Source: Betaproteobacteria bacterium (GTDB taxonomy: Bacteria > Pseudomonadota > Gammaproteobacteria > Burkholderiales > Usitatibacteraceae). From it: a stretch of 64,000 bases of DNA. This document shows, one piece after another, positions 34,388 through 43,747 of this stretch; position 1 is the stretch's first letter; each line of letters begins with the position of its first letter. The DNA lies in contig JADKJR010000010.1 in assembly GCA_016720925.1 (NCBI GenBank), positions 1 through 64,000 on the forward strand. The letters run 5' to 3'. The notes under the pieces were generated by a model. It saw nothing but the letters and a program-made list of their open reading frames with translations, did not search any database and had not been told where the DNA came from. Made by a program: the position numbers and the translations under genes.

Positions 34388-36076
34388 TCAATAAATATCG
34401 TGCTGCGTATTGTAGACGTTGAACTTGCCCGTTGGGGTGATCATCTTCGGATCGGTAATCACTTTTTTCAGCGCCAAGGTCTTGTCGTCATACACGACGA
34501 TCGCCGACTGGTCAGTTTTGCCGCCCCACAACGAGATCCACACCTCGCCACCGTCCGCACTGTACTCAGGATGAACGGCGCGACGCGTTGCCTTGGTTAC
34601 CGGCAGGCCGGAGTCTTTGGCGACATTGATGATCTTCTTCGGCTTCGACAGGTCAGCCATGTCCCATACCGCCACGGATTCGGCGATTTCCTTGTCGGGA
34701 TTTTGCGGTGCGTCGGCCCAGAAGTGCTTGGACTTGGGATGCGTCTTGACGAACAGGTTTCCCGGAACGTGCTTCATTTCCTGGACAACTTTCCAGTTGA
34801 ACTCCTTGTACTTGGCGTTCTTCGCCTCGTCAGACGGCGTGCTGATCAAGGTCACGACATCGGCGCCCAAGTGTCCGGTCGCCCAAACGGGACCGAACTT
34901 CGGATGTACGAAGTTCGCGCCACGGCCGGGGTGCGGAATTTTGGCGGTGTCGATCAGGGCCGCCAGCGTGCCGGTCTTGAGATCAACCGCGGCCACCTTG
35001 TTGGACGCGTTCGCCGCCACCAGGAAGTAACGCTTGGACGCGTCAAACCCGCCATCATGCAGGAACTTGGCTGAGGGGATCGTGGTGGTCTTCAGGTTTT
35101 TGATGTCAGAGTAATCCACCAGCAGGATCTGGCCGGTCTCTTTGATGTTCACCACCCATTCCGGCTTGATCTCGGACGCGACAATCGAGGCGACCCGCGG
35201 CTCGGGATGATACTCGCCATCCACGGTCATGCCGCGTGTCGAGACCACTTTGAGTGGCTTCAACGTGTCACCGTCCATGATCACGTACTGTGGCGGCCAG
35301 TAGGAACCGGCGATGGCGTATTTGTCTTCAAAGCCCTTGAACTTGGAGGTATCCACCGAGCGGGCGTCGAAACCGATCTTCAGTTCCGCCACCACGGAGG
35401 GCTTTTCCATCCACAGGTCGATCAGCGACAGGCGACCGTCGCGACCGATCACGTACACATAACGGCCTGACTTCGACAGGCGCGAAATATGCACCGCGTA
35501 ACCAGTCTTGACGATGCTGCGGATTTCCTTGGTATCGCCATCGATCAGGGCAACTTCGCCGGTATCGCGCAGTGTGACGGAGAACATGTTCTTCAGATTG
35601 TATTTGTTCATCTGCTTGGTCGGACGATCCTTGACCGCCACCAGCACTTTCCACGAGTCCATCGTATCCTTGAAGCTGTACTCGGGCGGTACATCCGGTG
35701 TGTTCTGGATGTACTTGGCCATCAGGGCGATCTCTTCCTTTGTCAGGATGTCGTCGAAATTCACCATGCCGCCGTCAGTACCGTAGCCAATGATTTTTTC
35801 GATGCGCGACTGGCCGAGCTTGAGCGTGCCGCCTTCGGTCTTTGCGCCATCCTTGCCGGCCTTGGTCCAGTGCGGCTCGAGATTCTTGCCGGTGGCGCCT
35901 TTTCGCAGTACGCCATGGCAACCCGCGCAGCGTTCAAAGTAAATTTTCTTGGCCGTCTCTTTTTCACCCGCGGTCATCGTCGGCGCGACAGCAGGTGCGG
36001 CATCTTGCGCGAAGGCACTCCCCATCGCAGCGGCCATCGCAGATACTGCAAAAATTCCCATTAACTTCCGTTTCAT
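34388..36076 (-). CDS. nirS: Cytochrome cd1 nitrite reductase, second and divergent copy
   Basis: A 562-residue paralogue of the enzyme at 23820. The signal peptide ends at AFAQD. The cytochrome c domain has FERCAGCHGVLRKGATGKNLEPH, then a KLGQSRIEKIIGYGTDGGMVNF segment in place of the GMPNWG type. The d1 propeller motifs TGYAVHISRLSKSGRY, YHPEPRVASI and FLHDGGFDA are kept and it ends YNTQHDIY. It lacks about 20 N-terminal residues present in the first copy and represents a different NirS clade. It heads an operon with nirT, nirB and a cupredoxin. Confidence 0.97.
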   Translation of the reverse strand: MKRKLMGIFAVSAMAAAMGSAFAQDAAPAVAPTMTAGEKETAKKIYFERCAGCHGVLRKGATGKNLEPHWTKAGKDGAKTEGGTLKLGQSRIEKIIGYGTDGGMVNFDDILTKEEIALMAKYIQNTPDVPPEYSFKDTMDSWKVLVAVKDRPTKQMNKYNLKNMFSVTLRDTGEVALIDGDTKEIRSIVKTGYAVHISRLSKSGRYVYVIGRDGRLSLIDLWMEKPSVVAELKIGFDARSVDTSKFKGFEDKYAIAGSYWPPQYVIMDGDTLKPLKVVSTRGMTVDGEYHPEPRVASIVASEIKPEWVVNIKETGQILLVDYSDIKNLKTTTIPSAKFLHDGGFDASKRYFLVAANASNKVAAVDLKTGTLAALIDTAKIPHPGRGANFVHPKFGPVWATGHLGADVVTLISTPSDEAKNAKYKEFNWKVVQEMKHVPGNLFVKTHPKSKHFWADAPQNPDKEIAESVAVWDMADLSKPKKIINVAKDSGLPVTKATRRAVHPEYSADGGEVWISLWGGKTDQSAIVVYDDKTLALKKVITDPKMITPTGKFNVYNTQHDIY

Positions 36077-36225
36077 ACTTCTCTCCTTTTGGTCTTGAGT
36101 GATCCCGTGTTAGGCCCGTGTTGACGCCCCATGACTACAACAGCGTACCTCTGCGCTCACCGCGTTGAGGCTGGTATGCTTCACGCCCGCCAACCATTGC
36201 TTTTCATCCAATCTCAAACAGTGAG

Positions 36226-36274
36226 AGCATCCTTCATTGCGGTGCAGCAATCCTTAAGGCAGGTTAAGGATTGC
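36226..36274. promoter_or_regulatory. DNR/FNR-like palindrome between nirS (second copy) and the TonB receptor
   Basis: GCAATCCTTAA (36247-36257) and TTAAGGATTGC (36264-36274) are perfect 11-bp inverted arms around GGCAGG. Read leftward, TTAAC-CTGC-CTTAA is followed after 16 bp by ATGAAGGATGCT (36237-36226), placing a start near 36219 for nirS. Read rightward, TAGACT (36289-36294) can be the -10 for the TonB gene. One site may serve both directions. Confidence 0.65.
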
Positions 36275-36335
36275 ACTTTCTGCCTCGATAGACTGGGCCA
36301 ATCGCCGCACAGGCCGTATTCAATTGGAGTCGTTC

Positions 36336-38636
36336 TTGAATTATCCCAAACGCCGTAAACCCCTATATGCCACGCGTACGCGCCGCTTGGCAGGTGCCCT
36401 CGCCTTGCTGACAACCGCTACCTCTTCTTTTGCCCTGACACCGGGTGAATTGCTCGATTCGCAAGCTGTCTTGCCCGTCGTGGTCACTGCGACGCGCGAA
36501 GGCATCGCGGTCTCCGACGCGCCAGCCAGCGTCACTATCATCGACGAGGCGCAGATCGAGCAGCGGCGCGCGGCACGGATTGGCGACGTGCTCGGCGAAG
36601 TGCCCGGCCTTTACGTCCGCAGCAACACCCGCAGCGCGCAATTTCCCTCTTCCGGCCAGGCGAGTATTTCGATACGCGGCGTACCTCGTACGACCCGCGC
36701 ACTCGTGATGATAGACGGGCAGCCCATCAACAATGCCCTTTCCGGTGGCATCAATCTCTCATCCGTCATGCTGGATAACGTGCGGCGGGTGGAAATCGTT
36801 CGCGGCCCGTATTCCGCACTCTATGGTGGCAATGCAATGGGCGGCGTGATCAATATCCTGACGAAAACACCGATTCAACGAGAATTTCAGGGAAAGATCG
36901 AAGGCGGATTCGGCGACGTGTCCTCATCCGCCGGCTCAATTGTGTTTCGTGATCGCCTGGACAATGGCTTCAGCTGGTCACTGGCGCTCGGCTATCGCGA
37001 AAGCGGCGGATGGCACGATAGCGACTACGTCGTCAAGACCATCAGCGCCGGAACCGGCGGTATTCCGGTCACTGGCGCACGGCCAACGACGACCACCGAC
37101 AATCGACTAGCCGCGTGGGTCGGCGTGAAAGGCAATCGGCCATGGGATCAGCGCAATGCCGAGCTGAAAATGATGCACGACGGCGGCGAAGCTGGTGTCT
37201 TTACCGGGGGGCTCGCCTTCGCGGGCTATCGCGTTGGCTACCAGCCGCCCGAATCATTTCTCAACAACGCTGCCGGACAGCCCGTAACAACCGGCAGCGT
37301 TGCGCCGGGATTGCCAGGGCTCGCGCGCGTCACACTCGCCGAAACTGATTTCTACACGCTCACGCCCTCGCAGGAGCGTGACTGGCGCGGCTTTGCGCAT
37401 TGGGAAAAAAGGCTCGTCAGCGGAGCCAAGCTGGTGGCCAACGTCGGCCACATGAATCACGGCTTTCGTTTTGCACAACCTGGCGCGGGCGCGCGCTATG
37501 ACAGCGGCGCGGGCGACTGGACGGATCAACCCAACTGGCGCACGGATGCCGATTTTCATGTGCGCTGGATGGCGCGCGATTCGCTCTGGCTGACCACGGG
37601 ATTGGCCTACAACCGGCAGCACCTCGATCGCGGCAACCTTACAGCATCGAATTGGCGTGACTTTGACTCGCGGACAACGCAAACCGGGCGCGGCCTCGGC
37701 GCCAGCGAAACGGCCGCATGGTTCGGTCAGGCCGAATACGCTCCCATCGATACGCTGACACTGCACGCCGGCGTGCGCTTTGACCGATTCAGCACGTCGG
37801 GAGTAGTGAGCCAAACGACCGCTCCTGCCTTTGTGTCGAATTATTCGCGACGCAGCGAACAGCAATTCAGCCCGAAACTGGCAGTGGTATATGCGGTCAA
37901 CAAGACGCTGACGCTGCGCGCGAGCTACGGCGGCGGCTTTCGTCCTCCGACACTGCTGGATCTGTATTCGCGCACCGTCTCTCCGACCACCGTCGCGGGG
38001 GTTTTCAGCGTCAATGAACCTTCGCCGGATCTGAAGGCCGAACGCATTCGCGCCTATGAACTTGGCCTTGAAGCGCAATTGCCGAACCATGCGACGCTGA
38101 GCGCCGCGGCGTTCACGCAAACACTTTCCGATCTCATTTACCGCAGCCGGAAATCCACCACGCTGACGCAATCCACCAACGCCGGGCGCGCCCGCGTCGA
38201 AGGTGTGGAATTGTCGATTCGCCAGCCGTTATTCGACAAGGCGCTCACGCTGTTCGCCAACGCCACGCAACTGACCCGCTACGAGGTGACAGAGAATTCC
38301 GCTATTCCCGCGAGCGTGGGCAAGAAGCTGACTGATGTGCCCGGTGTGATGTTCAATGCCGGCGTGGAAGTCACGCACAACGCCTGGTCGGGATCGCTGA
38401 TCGGCTCGCATGTCGGCCCGATCTACGGTTCCGGCGATGACATCAACGCGAATACAGCACAGGGCGTATTCGGCTCCTACGACCGGCACACGGTGGTGAA
38501 TGCCAAGGTCGCCTACCGCTGGAGCCCGCAAGTGACCGTTGCGCTCTCCGTCGACAATCTGCTGAACCGGCAGTACTTCGATTTCTCCAAGCAGCCGGGA
38601 ACGACGGCGCTGGCGGAAGTGGTGGTGAAGTTCTAA
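36336..38636 (+). CDS. TonB-dependent outer-membrane receptor
   Basis: A 766-residue protein. The signal sequence is followed by a TonB-box-like VVVTATREG, a plug domain (APASVTIIDEAQIEQRR, VEIVRGPYSALYGGNAMGGVINILTK) and a 22-strand beta-barrel ending in LNRQYFDFSKQPGTTALAEVVVKF with a terminal Phe. The substrate cannot be read from sequence; siderophore, heme, cobalamin or copper are possible. TTG 36336 has GGAG six bases upstream and is preferred over TTG 36324. A DNR-type palindrome lies 62 bp before it, linking the receptor to denitrifying growth and so perhaps to iron, heme or copper supply. Confidence 0.9.
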   Translation: MNYPKRRKPLYATRTRRLAGALALLTTATSSFALTPGELLDSQAVLPVVVTATREGIAVSDAPASVTIIDEAQIEQRRAARIGDVLGEVPGLYVRSNTRSAQFPSSGQASISIRGVPRTTRALVMIDGQPINNALSGGINLSSVMLDNVRRVEIVRGPYSALYGGNAMGGVINILTKTPIQREFQGKIEGGFGDVSSSAGSIVFRDRLDNGFSWSLALGYRESGGWHDSDYVVKTISAGTGGIPVTGARPTTTTDNRLAAWVGVKGNRPWDQRNAELKMMHDGGEAGVFTGGLAFAGYRVGYQPPESFLNNAAGQPVTTGSVAPGLPGLARVTLAETDFYTLTPSQERDWRGFAHWEKRLVSGAKLVANVGHMNHGFRFAQPGAGARYDSGAGDWTDQPNWRTDADFHVRWMARDSLWLTTGLAYNRQHLDRGNLTASNWRDFDSRTTQTGRGLGASETAAWFGQAEYAPIDTLTLHAGVRFDRFSTSGVVSQTTAPAFVSNYSRRSEQQFSPKLAVVYAVNKTLTLRASYGGGFRPPTLLDLYSRTVSPTTVAGVFSVNEPSPDLKAERIRAYELGLEAQLPNHATLSAAAFTQTLSDLIYRSRKSTTLTQSTNAGRARVEGVELSIRQPLFDKALTLFANATQLTRYEVTENSAIPASVGKKLTDVPGVMFNAGVEVTHNAWSGSLIGSHVGPIYGSGDDINANTAQGVFGSYDRHTVVNAKVAYRWSPQVTVALSVDNLLNRQYFDFSKQPGTTALAEVVVKF

Positions 38637-38659
38637 GTGCTATTGTGGGATAGGTAACC

Positions 38660-38725
38660 AAACACGAGCACTGGCGCGGCGTTCCGGCACTTTATGCCAT
38701 GAAAGCCTTGCCAGTGCTAGTGTTT
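38660..38725. repeat. 66-bp palindromic intergenic repeat, copy 4
   Basis: AAACACGAGCACTGGCGCGG and CCAGTGCTAGTGTTT are the arms. It fills the gap between the convergent TonB receptor and purA genes. Confidence 0.88.
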
Positions 38726-38738
38726 GCTATTCAAGCGA

Positions 38739-40031
38739 TCACCGAAACGGATGCCGCAATACGATCGTCTCTTCCCGATCCGGGCCTGTCGAAACCAGCG
38801 CAATGGACGTACCCACCAACTCTTCAATGCGCTTCAGGTAGACCTGCGCGGATTTCGGCAGCCCGTCCCATGTTTTCACCCCGTAGGTGCTCTCGCTCCA
38901 TCCCGGATGGTCTTCAAAAACTGGCTCGCAACGTTCAATGTTATCGGCCCCATAGGGCAATACATCCGTGACGGCGCCGTTGACCCGATAGCCGGTGCAG
39001 ATTCGTAATGTCTTCAGGCCGTCGAGCACGTCGAGCTTGGTCACACAGAGGCCGGAAAGGCCGTTGATCTGCGCGGCGCGTTTCAATGCCGCCGCATCGA
39101 ACCAACCGCAGCGTCGCGGGCGGCCGGTGACCGAACCGAATTCATTGCCGCGCTTGCGCAATTGTTCGCCGATTTCATCCTCGAGTTCCGTCGGGAAGGG
39201 CCCCGAACCGACGCGCGTCGCATAGGCCTTGGTAATACCCAGCACATAATTCAGCACCTGCGGGCCGACACCGGCACCGGCGGAGGCTTGTCCCGCCAGA
39301 CAGTTGCTGGAAGTGACGTACGGATAAGTGCCGTGATCGACATCGAGCATCGCCGCCTGCGCGCCTTCGAACAGCAATTGCTTGCCGTCATTCATGAGCT
39401 TGTGCAGCTCCGCCGACACGTCGCCAATCATCGGCTTCAAACGTTCCGCCATCGCCAGTGTTGGCTCATAAACCGCATCGACGGCGATTGCTTCGGCGCC
39501 AAGATATTTTGTGAGCACGAAGTTGTGAAAATCGAGCACTTCCACCAGTTTTTCGCGGAAGCGTTCCGGGAACAGCAGGTCATGCAATCGGATCGCGCGA
39601 CGCGCAACTTTATCTTCGTACGCCGGGCCGATACCGCGCCCGGTAGTACCAATTTTCATATTGCCCATCTTGACTTCGCGCGCCTGATCGATCGCGACGT
39701 GGTATGGAAGGATCAACGGGCAGGCCGGCGAGATTCGCATGCGTCCCAATACATCGAGTCCGGCAGCGGTCAATTCGTCGATCTCCTGCAGCAGTGCGGT
39801 CGGCGACAACACCACGCCATTGCCGATATAGCAGGTGACGTGGGGATGCAATATGCCTGACGGAATCAGGCGCAGGATGGTCTTCTTGCCATTGACGACC
39901 AGCGTGTGACCAGCGTTGTGCCCCCCTTGAAAACGCACCACGCCGGCAACTTCATTGGTGAGCCAATCGACGATCTTGCCCTTGCCTTCATCGCCCCACT
40001 GGGTGCCGATGACGACGACATTTTTTGCCAT
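38739..40031 (-). CDS. purA: Adenylosuccinate synthetase
   Basis: A 430-residue enzyme joining IMP and aspartate with GTP to make adenylosuccinate in purine synthesis. The N-terminal P-loop GTQWGDEGKGKIVDWL (catalytic Asp and the GxxGxGK loop) and VVRFQGGHNAGHT are present, as are KIGTTGRGIGPAYEDK and the GTP-binding TKLDVLDGL near the C-terminus. It follows hisZ in the same direction with a 27-bp gap. Confidence 0.98.
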   Translation of the reverse strand: MAKNVVVIGTQWGDEGKGKIVDWLTNEVAGVVRFQGGHNAGHTLVVNGKKTILRLIPSGILHPHVTCYIGNGVVLSPTALLQEIDELTAAGLDVLGRMRISPACPLILPYHVAIDQAREVKMGNMKIGTTGRGIGPAYEDKVARRAIRLHDLLFPERFREKLVEVLDFHNFVLTKYLGAEAIAVDAVYEPTLAMAERLKPMIGDVSAELHKLMNDGKQLLFEGAQAAMLDVDHGTYPYVTSSNCLAGQASAGAGVGPQVLNYVLGITKAYATRVGSGPFPTELEDEIGEQLRKRGNEFGSVTGRPRRCGWFDAAALKRAAQINGLSGLCVTKLDVLDGLKTLRICTGYRVNGAVTDVLPYGADNIERCEPVFEDHPGWSESTYGVKTWDGLPKSAQVYLKRIEELVGTSIALVSTGPDREETIVLRHPFR

Positions 40032-40058
40032 GATGTTTCCTTCGAGATTTCTGGAGAG

Positions 40059-41213
40059 TTATTTTCGTGATTCGACGGCCCACCGGCCATCGATATGTTT
40101 GAGTTCGCGGTCGCAGCCGAGCTCACCGGCGTGCGCATCATGTCCCGGCAGACGCGCCACGACGATTTCGCCAAGATTGCGCAGTCGCTCGATTTCGAGA
40201 AGCGCCGCCGAATCAGCATCAACAGGGCCGAGAATACCGGCGCGCACGGGGAGATCAGCCGTCAACGGCAGAAGAACCTTCAGATCCATGCTGAATCCCG
40301 TGGCCGGGCGAGCGCGACCAAATGCCTTGCCCACCTCGTCGTAACGCCCGCCGCGGGCGACCGCATCCGAAGCGCCGGTCGCATACGCGGAAACCGTGAT
40401 GCCACTTTCGTAATTGAATCCGCCCAGTTCACCCAGATCGATGCTCACGTCAATCCCTTGGGCTGAGAAATGCGCGTGAATTTGCGCCAGTTGCGCAAGG
40501 GACCCCGCGATGCGCGCATCATTTGGCAGCATGGTCGCGGCTTTTTTGAACACGCTTGCATCACCATACAAATTTGGCAGTACCATTAGTGCCTTCGCTG
40601 CGACACCGAAATTGGGCGCCAGCGCCTGCAATGCCGGCAGGTCTTTCGCTTCGGTCGCCATAAACGCCTGATCGGCCACTTCCGGCGTCACATTGGCGGA
40701 TTCGATCAAGGCACGAAAGATTGCCGGGTGACCAATATCCAGTTGCACGCCGGCCACGCCAAGTTCGCGCAATACATCAACCATAAGTTGCTGGATCTCG
40801 ATATCCGCTTCGATTCCTGCGTGACCGTAGATCTCGGCACCAACCTGAAAAGGCTGGCGGCTCTTGCCCAAGCCGGCAGGCAAGGTGTGCAACACGCTAC
40901 CCGCATAACAGAGCCGCGTGACACCTTGCCGGTTCAGCAGATGCGCATCCATGCGCGCCACTTGCGGCGTCGTGTCGGCGCGCACGCCCATGGTGCGGCC
41001 TGTCAGCTGATCGACAAGCTTGAAAGTCGCCAGATCCATATCATGCCCGGTACCCGACAGCAGCGACTCCAGATACTCAAGCAACGGTGGCATAACGAGC
41101 TCATAGCCACAACGCTCGAAGCGATCGAGGGCGATGCGGCGCAACCGTTCCAGCTTCTTGGCGTCAGCCGGCAGCAGGTCTTCGATGTGTTCGGGAAGCG
41201 TCCAGGTTCTCAA
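40059..41213 (-). CDS. hisZ: ATP phosphoribosyltransferase regulatory subunit HisZ
   Basis: A 384-residue HisRS-like protein without tRNA-binding domain. It opens WTLPEHIEDLLPADAKKLERLRR and has the class II-like motif TMGVRADTTPQVARMD and the loop VARGGRYDEVGKAFG. HisZ activates the short form of HisG in histidine synthesis. It is common next to purA and the hflXKC genes in betaproteobacteria. Confidence 0.96.
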   Translation of the reverse strand: MRTWTLPEHIEDLLPADAKKLERLRRIALDRFERCGYELVMPPLLEYLESLLSGTGHDMDLATFKLVDQLTGRTMGVRADTTPQVARMDAHLLNRQGVTRLCYAGSVLHTLPAGLGKSRQPFQVGAEIYGHAGIEADIEIQQLMVDVLRELGVAGVQLDIGHPAIFRALIESANVTPEVADQAFMATEAKDLPALQALAPNFGVAAKALMVLPNLYGDASVFKKAATMLPNDARIAGSLAQLAQIHAHFSAQGIDVSIDLGELGGFNYESGITVSAYATGASDAVARGGRYDEVGKAFGRARPATGFSMDLKVLLPLTADLPVRAGILGPVDADSAALLEIERLRNLGEIVVARLPGHDAHAGELGCDRELKHIDGRWAVESRK

Positions 41214-41399
41214 TTAGTTAACCAGTAGAAAAAGCACAATTCCAACGCCGATTGAAGCCAGACCAATGAAGCGCAACTGACCGTCGCTAAATTCGATGAT
41301 GCGCCGAAATGTTTCCCGCCAGGCCTGCGGCGCAAACAATGGGAGCAGACCTTCGAAAATCAGCATTAATGCAAACCCTGCCAGCAGAATGTCGGTCAA
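41214..41399 (-). CDS. DUF2065 (YjeT-like) small membrane protein
   Basis: A 61-residue protein with two transmembrane helices (LLAGFALMLIFEGLLPLFAP and LRFIGLASIGVGIVLFLLVN) around RETFRRIIEFSDGQ. This is the DUF2065 family that typically accompanies hflKC. Its stop directly abuts the hisZ start. Function unknown. Confidence 0.88.
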   Translation of the reverse strand: MTDILLAGFALMLIFEGLLPLFAPQAWRETFRRIIEFSDGQLRFIGLASIGVGIVLFLLVN

Positions 41400-41431
41400 G
41401 ATCGGGCGCCCGGTAAGAGAAAAATGGCAAC

Positions 41432-41465
41432 AAAAAACGGCGCGCCCAAATTTGGGACGCGCCGT
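41432..41465 (-). terminator. Terminator of the hfl operon
   Basis: On the minus strand ACGGCGCGTCCCAAATTTGG... folds back on itself (41465-41437) and runs into TTTTTTG. It separates hflC from the DUF2065-hisZ-purA group. Confidence 0.85.
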
Positions 41466-41529
41466 TGACGAATTATACGCAAGTCAGCGGGGATTGCCGG
41501 ATTTCTCTGTGTGCCCCGCCCGGTTCCGA

Positions 41530-42408
41530 CTATTTCCCGCCTTTGTTTGGATTCTTGAGGTATTTGAAGAAGTCCGAACTGGGTTCCAACACCATCACGT
41601 CGCTCTTGTTGCGAAAGCTGTTTCGGTAGGCTTCCATGCTCCGATAAAAGGAATAGAACTCCGGATTCCTGGTGAACGCCTGCGCGTATATGCGCGCCGC
41701 ACCGGCATCACCCTCTCCTTTGATCTTTTGCGCATCGCGATAGGCTTCCGCCAAGGTGATTTCACGCTGCCGCTCCGCATCGGCACGGATTTTCTCGGCC
41801 TCCCCTGAACCGGTGGAGCGCAGTTCGTTGGCGGCACGTTTACGCTCGGAGTCCATCCGGCGATAGATGTCCGCGCTGATTTCCGGCACGAGATCGACCC
41901 GCTTCAATCTGACGTCGAGCACTTCAATGCCGATGCTTCGCGCATCACGATCGGTCTTGGCGCGCAGGTTCTCCATGATTTTGTCGCGTTCACCCGAAAT
42001 AACCTCGGTCAGCGTTCGCTGACTGAATTCATCACGCAAATCGTTGTTGACCGACTGCGCAAGACGGACTTCCGCGGCAGTCTGATCCCCGCGCGTTGAA
42101 ACAAAAAACTGCTTGACGTCAATGATTCGATACTTGACGAATGAATCCACCAGCACGTTATTTTTTTCCTTGGTCTGGATACGTTCTGCGTCCTTGGTAT
42201 CCATTGTCTGGATACGCGTGTCGTAAAAGCGAATATTCTCGATCAGCGGAATTTTGAAATACAGCCCCGGTTCGGTCTGGATCGCAACGACTTCACCCAG
42301 GCGAAAACGGATGGCTGCCTGACGTTGATCCACCGTGTAGGCCGCGAAGACCAGTGTGAGCAGGATAAGCAGGCTGACGACAATGATCGCAGGGAGGTTC
42401 TTTTTCAT
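41530..42408 (-). CDS. hflC: FtsH-protease modulator HflC
   Basis: A 292-residue SPFH/prohibitin-family membrane protein. One N-terminal transmembrane helix (IIVVSLLILLTLVFAAYTV) is followed by the SPFH domain (FRLGEVVAIQTEPGLYFKIPLIENIRFYDTRIQTMD) and a C-terminal coiled coil rich in Ala, Glu and Arg. With HflK it forms a cage around FtsH. It lies 15 bp after hflK. Confidence 0.96.
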   Translation of the reverse strand: MKKNLPAIIVVSLLILLTLVFAAYTVDQRQAAIRFRLGEVVAIQTEPGLYFKIPLIENIRFYDTRIQTMDTKDAERIQTKEKNNVLVDSFVKYRIIDVKQFFVSTRGDQTAAEVRLAQSVNNDLRDEFSQRTLTEVISGERDKIMENLRAKTDRDARSIGIEVLDVRLKRVDLVPEISADIYRRMDSERKRAANELRSTGSGEAEKIRADAERQREITLAEAYRDAQKIKGEGDAGAARIYAQAFTRNPEFYSFYRSMEAYRNSFRNKSDVMVLEPSSDFFKYLKNPNKGGK

Positions 42409-42423
42409 GGTTTATATCCCTGT

Positions 42424-43620
42424 TTAGCGGTTGCGCAGATCGCGACGGGCTTCAACCGGCGGGACTGCGGGCTCAACGACGGTTGCCGCACGCGGGGAAC
42501 TGTCCACTGGAGCGGACGTGACCGCCGTTTGCGCGGCTGTTGCCTGAATCAGTTTGTCGAGCGGCAGATAGAGCAGGCTATTTCCACCCTTCTGGTCCAC
42601 GACAACCTTGCTGGTGCTCTGCAATACTTGTTGCATCATGTCGAGATAAAGGCGCTCGCGGGTCACACCAGGTGCTTTCTCGTATTCCGCCAACACCTGC
42701 GTAAACCGCGACGCATCGCCCTGCGCATTCGCCATGACCCGCTGCTTGTGGCCATTGGCTTCTTCCATCAATCGTGCGGCCGCGCCTTTTGCCTTGGGAA
42801 GAATATCGTTTGCATAGGCTTCACCTTCATTCTTGAGCCGCTCGCGATCCTGCTTGGCGCGAAGCGCGTCGTCGAAACTTGCCTGCACCTGGTCGGGTGG
42901 CTGCGCATTCTGCAAATTTACGATCGAGATCAGGATGCCGGTCTTGTACCGATCGAGAATCCTCTGCATCAGTACTTTGGCGCGCGCGGCGATATCCCCA
43001 CGCCCCTCATAGAGCACGAAATCCATCTTGCTTTTGCCGACGATTTCGCGCATCGCGGTTTCGGCGACCTGACGCACCGCTTCGTCCGGGCTGCGGTTAT
43101 TGAACAGGAACTCCTCGGGAGACTTGAGGGTATATTGCACCGCGAATTGCACATCGACGATGTTCTGATCCTCGGTCAGCATCAACGCCTCTTCGCGTAC
43201 CTTGGTCTTCTGGTTGTTGCGATGACCGACCTCGATCGCGCGTACTTGCAGCACATTCACGACTTCCGCGGTTTCAAACGGATAGGGCCAGTGCCAGCGC
43301 GGCCCAGCCTCAGTTGTCTGGGTATATCTGCCCAACCGAAGTTCAATGCCCTTGCTGCCCTGCTCAACAATATAAAAGCCGCTCGCCAACCAAACCGAGA
43401 TGGCCAATCCTGCCGCCAGCGCAAAACTGCTACCCATCATCGCCGCCGAGGGCCCACCGGATCCGCCGGAATTACCGCCTGGAACGTTGCCTGAATTGCC
43501 GCTGCCTTTCTGGCCAAATATGTTGCCGAGCGTCTGCTTGAACTTCCTGACAATTTCCTCGAGATCAGGCGGCCCGTCGTTTTTGTTGCCGCGCTTGCCC
43601 CATTGAGGATCCTCGGCCAT
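42424..43620 (-). CDS. hflK: FtsH-protease modulator HflK
   Basis: A 398-residue partner of HflC. It starts MAEDPQWGKRGNKNDGPPDLEE, the usual HflK opening, followed by a Gly-rich stretch, a transmembrane helix (SSFALAAGLAISVWLASGFYI), the SPFH domain and a long coiled coil. A Pro/Ala-rich tail is present. ATG 43620 was chosen on this homology; GTG 43629 in frame is an alternative. It lies downstream of hflX with a 127-bp gap. Confidence 0.95.
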   Translation of the reverse strand: MAEDPQWGKRGNKNDGPPDLEEIVRKFKQTLGNIFGQKGSGNSGNVPGGNSGGSGGPSAAMMGSSFALAAGLAISVWLASGFYIVEQGSKGIELRLGRYTQTTEAGPRWHWPYPFETAEVVNVLQVRAIEVGHRNNQKTKVREEALMLTEDQNIVDVQFAVQYTLKSPEEFLFNNRSPDEAVRQVAETAMREIVGKSKMDFVLYEGRGDIAARAKVLMQRILDRYKTGILISIVNLQNAQPPDQVQASFDDALRAKQDRERLKNEGEAYANDILPKAKGAAARLMEEANGHKQRVMANAQGDASRFTQVLAEYEKAPGVTRERLYLDMMQQVLQSTSKVVVDQKGGNSLLYLPLDKLIQATAAQTAVTSAPVDSSPRAATVVEPAVPPVEARRDLRNR

Positions 43621-43747
43621 TTCTGACACGCCGGATGATATGCCTGCGTTTTGGCCAGCCTGATGATTGAATCCATATTTCACCAAGTAGTAGGGAAACG
43701 CCGCAATCGCCAAAGGGCGCGCTAGCCATACAAGCAATACATTTCGA

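Noticed and set aside
36076..36336. Cobalamin riboswitch upstream of the TonB receptor
   Set aside because: I looked for a B12-box-like conserved core and found none; the gap is taken up by the DNR palindrome and promoter elements.
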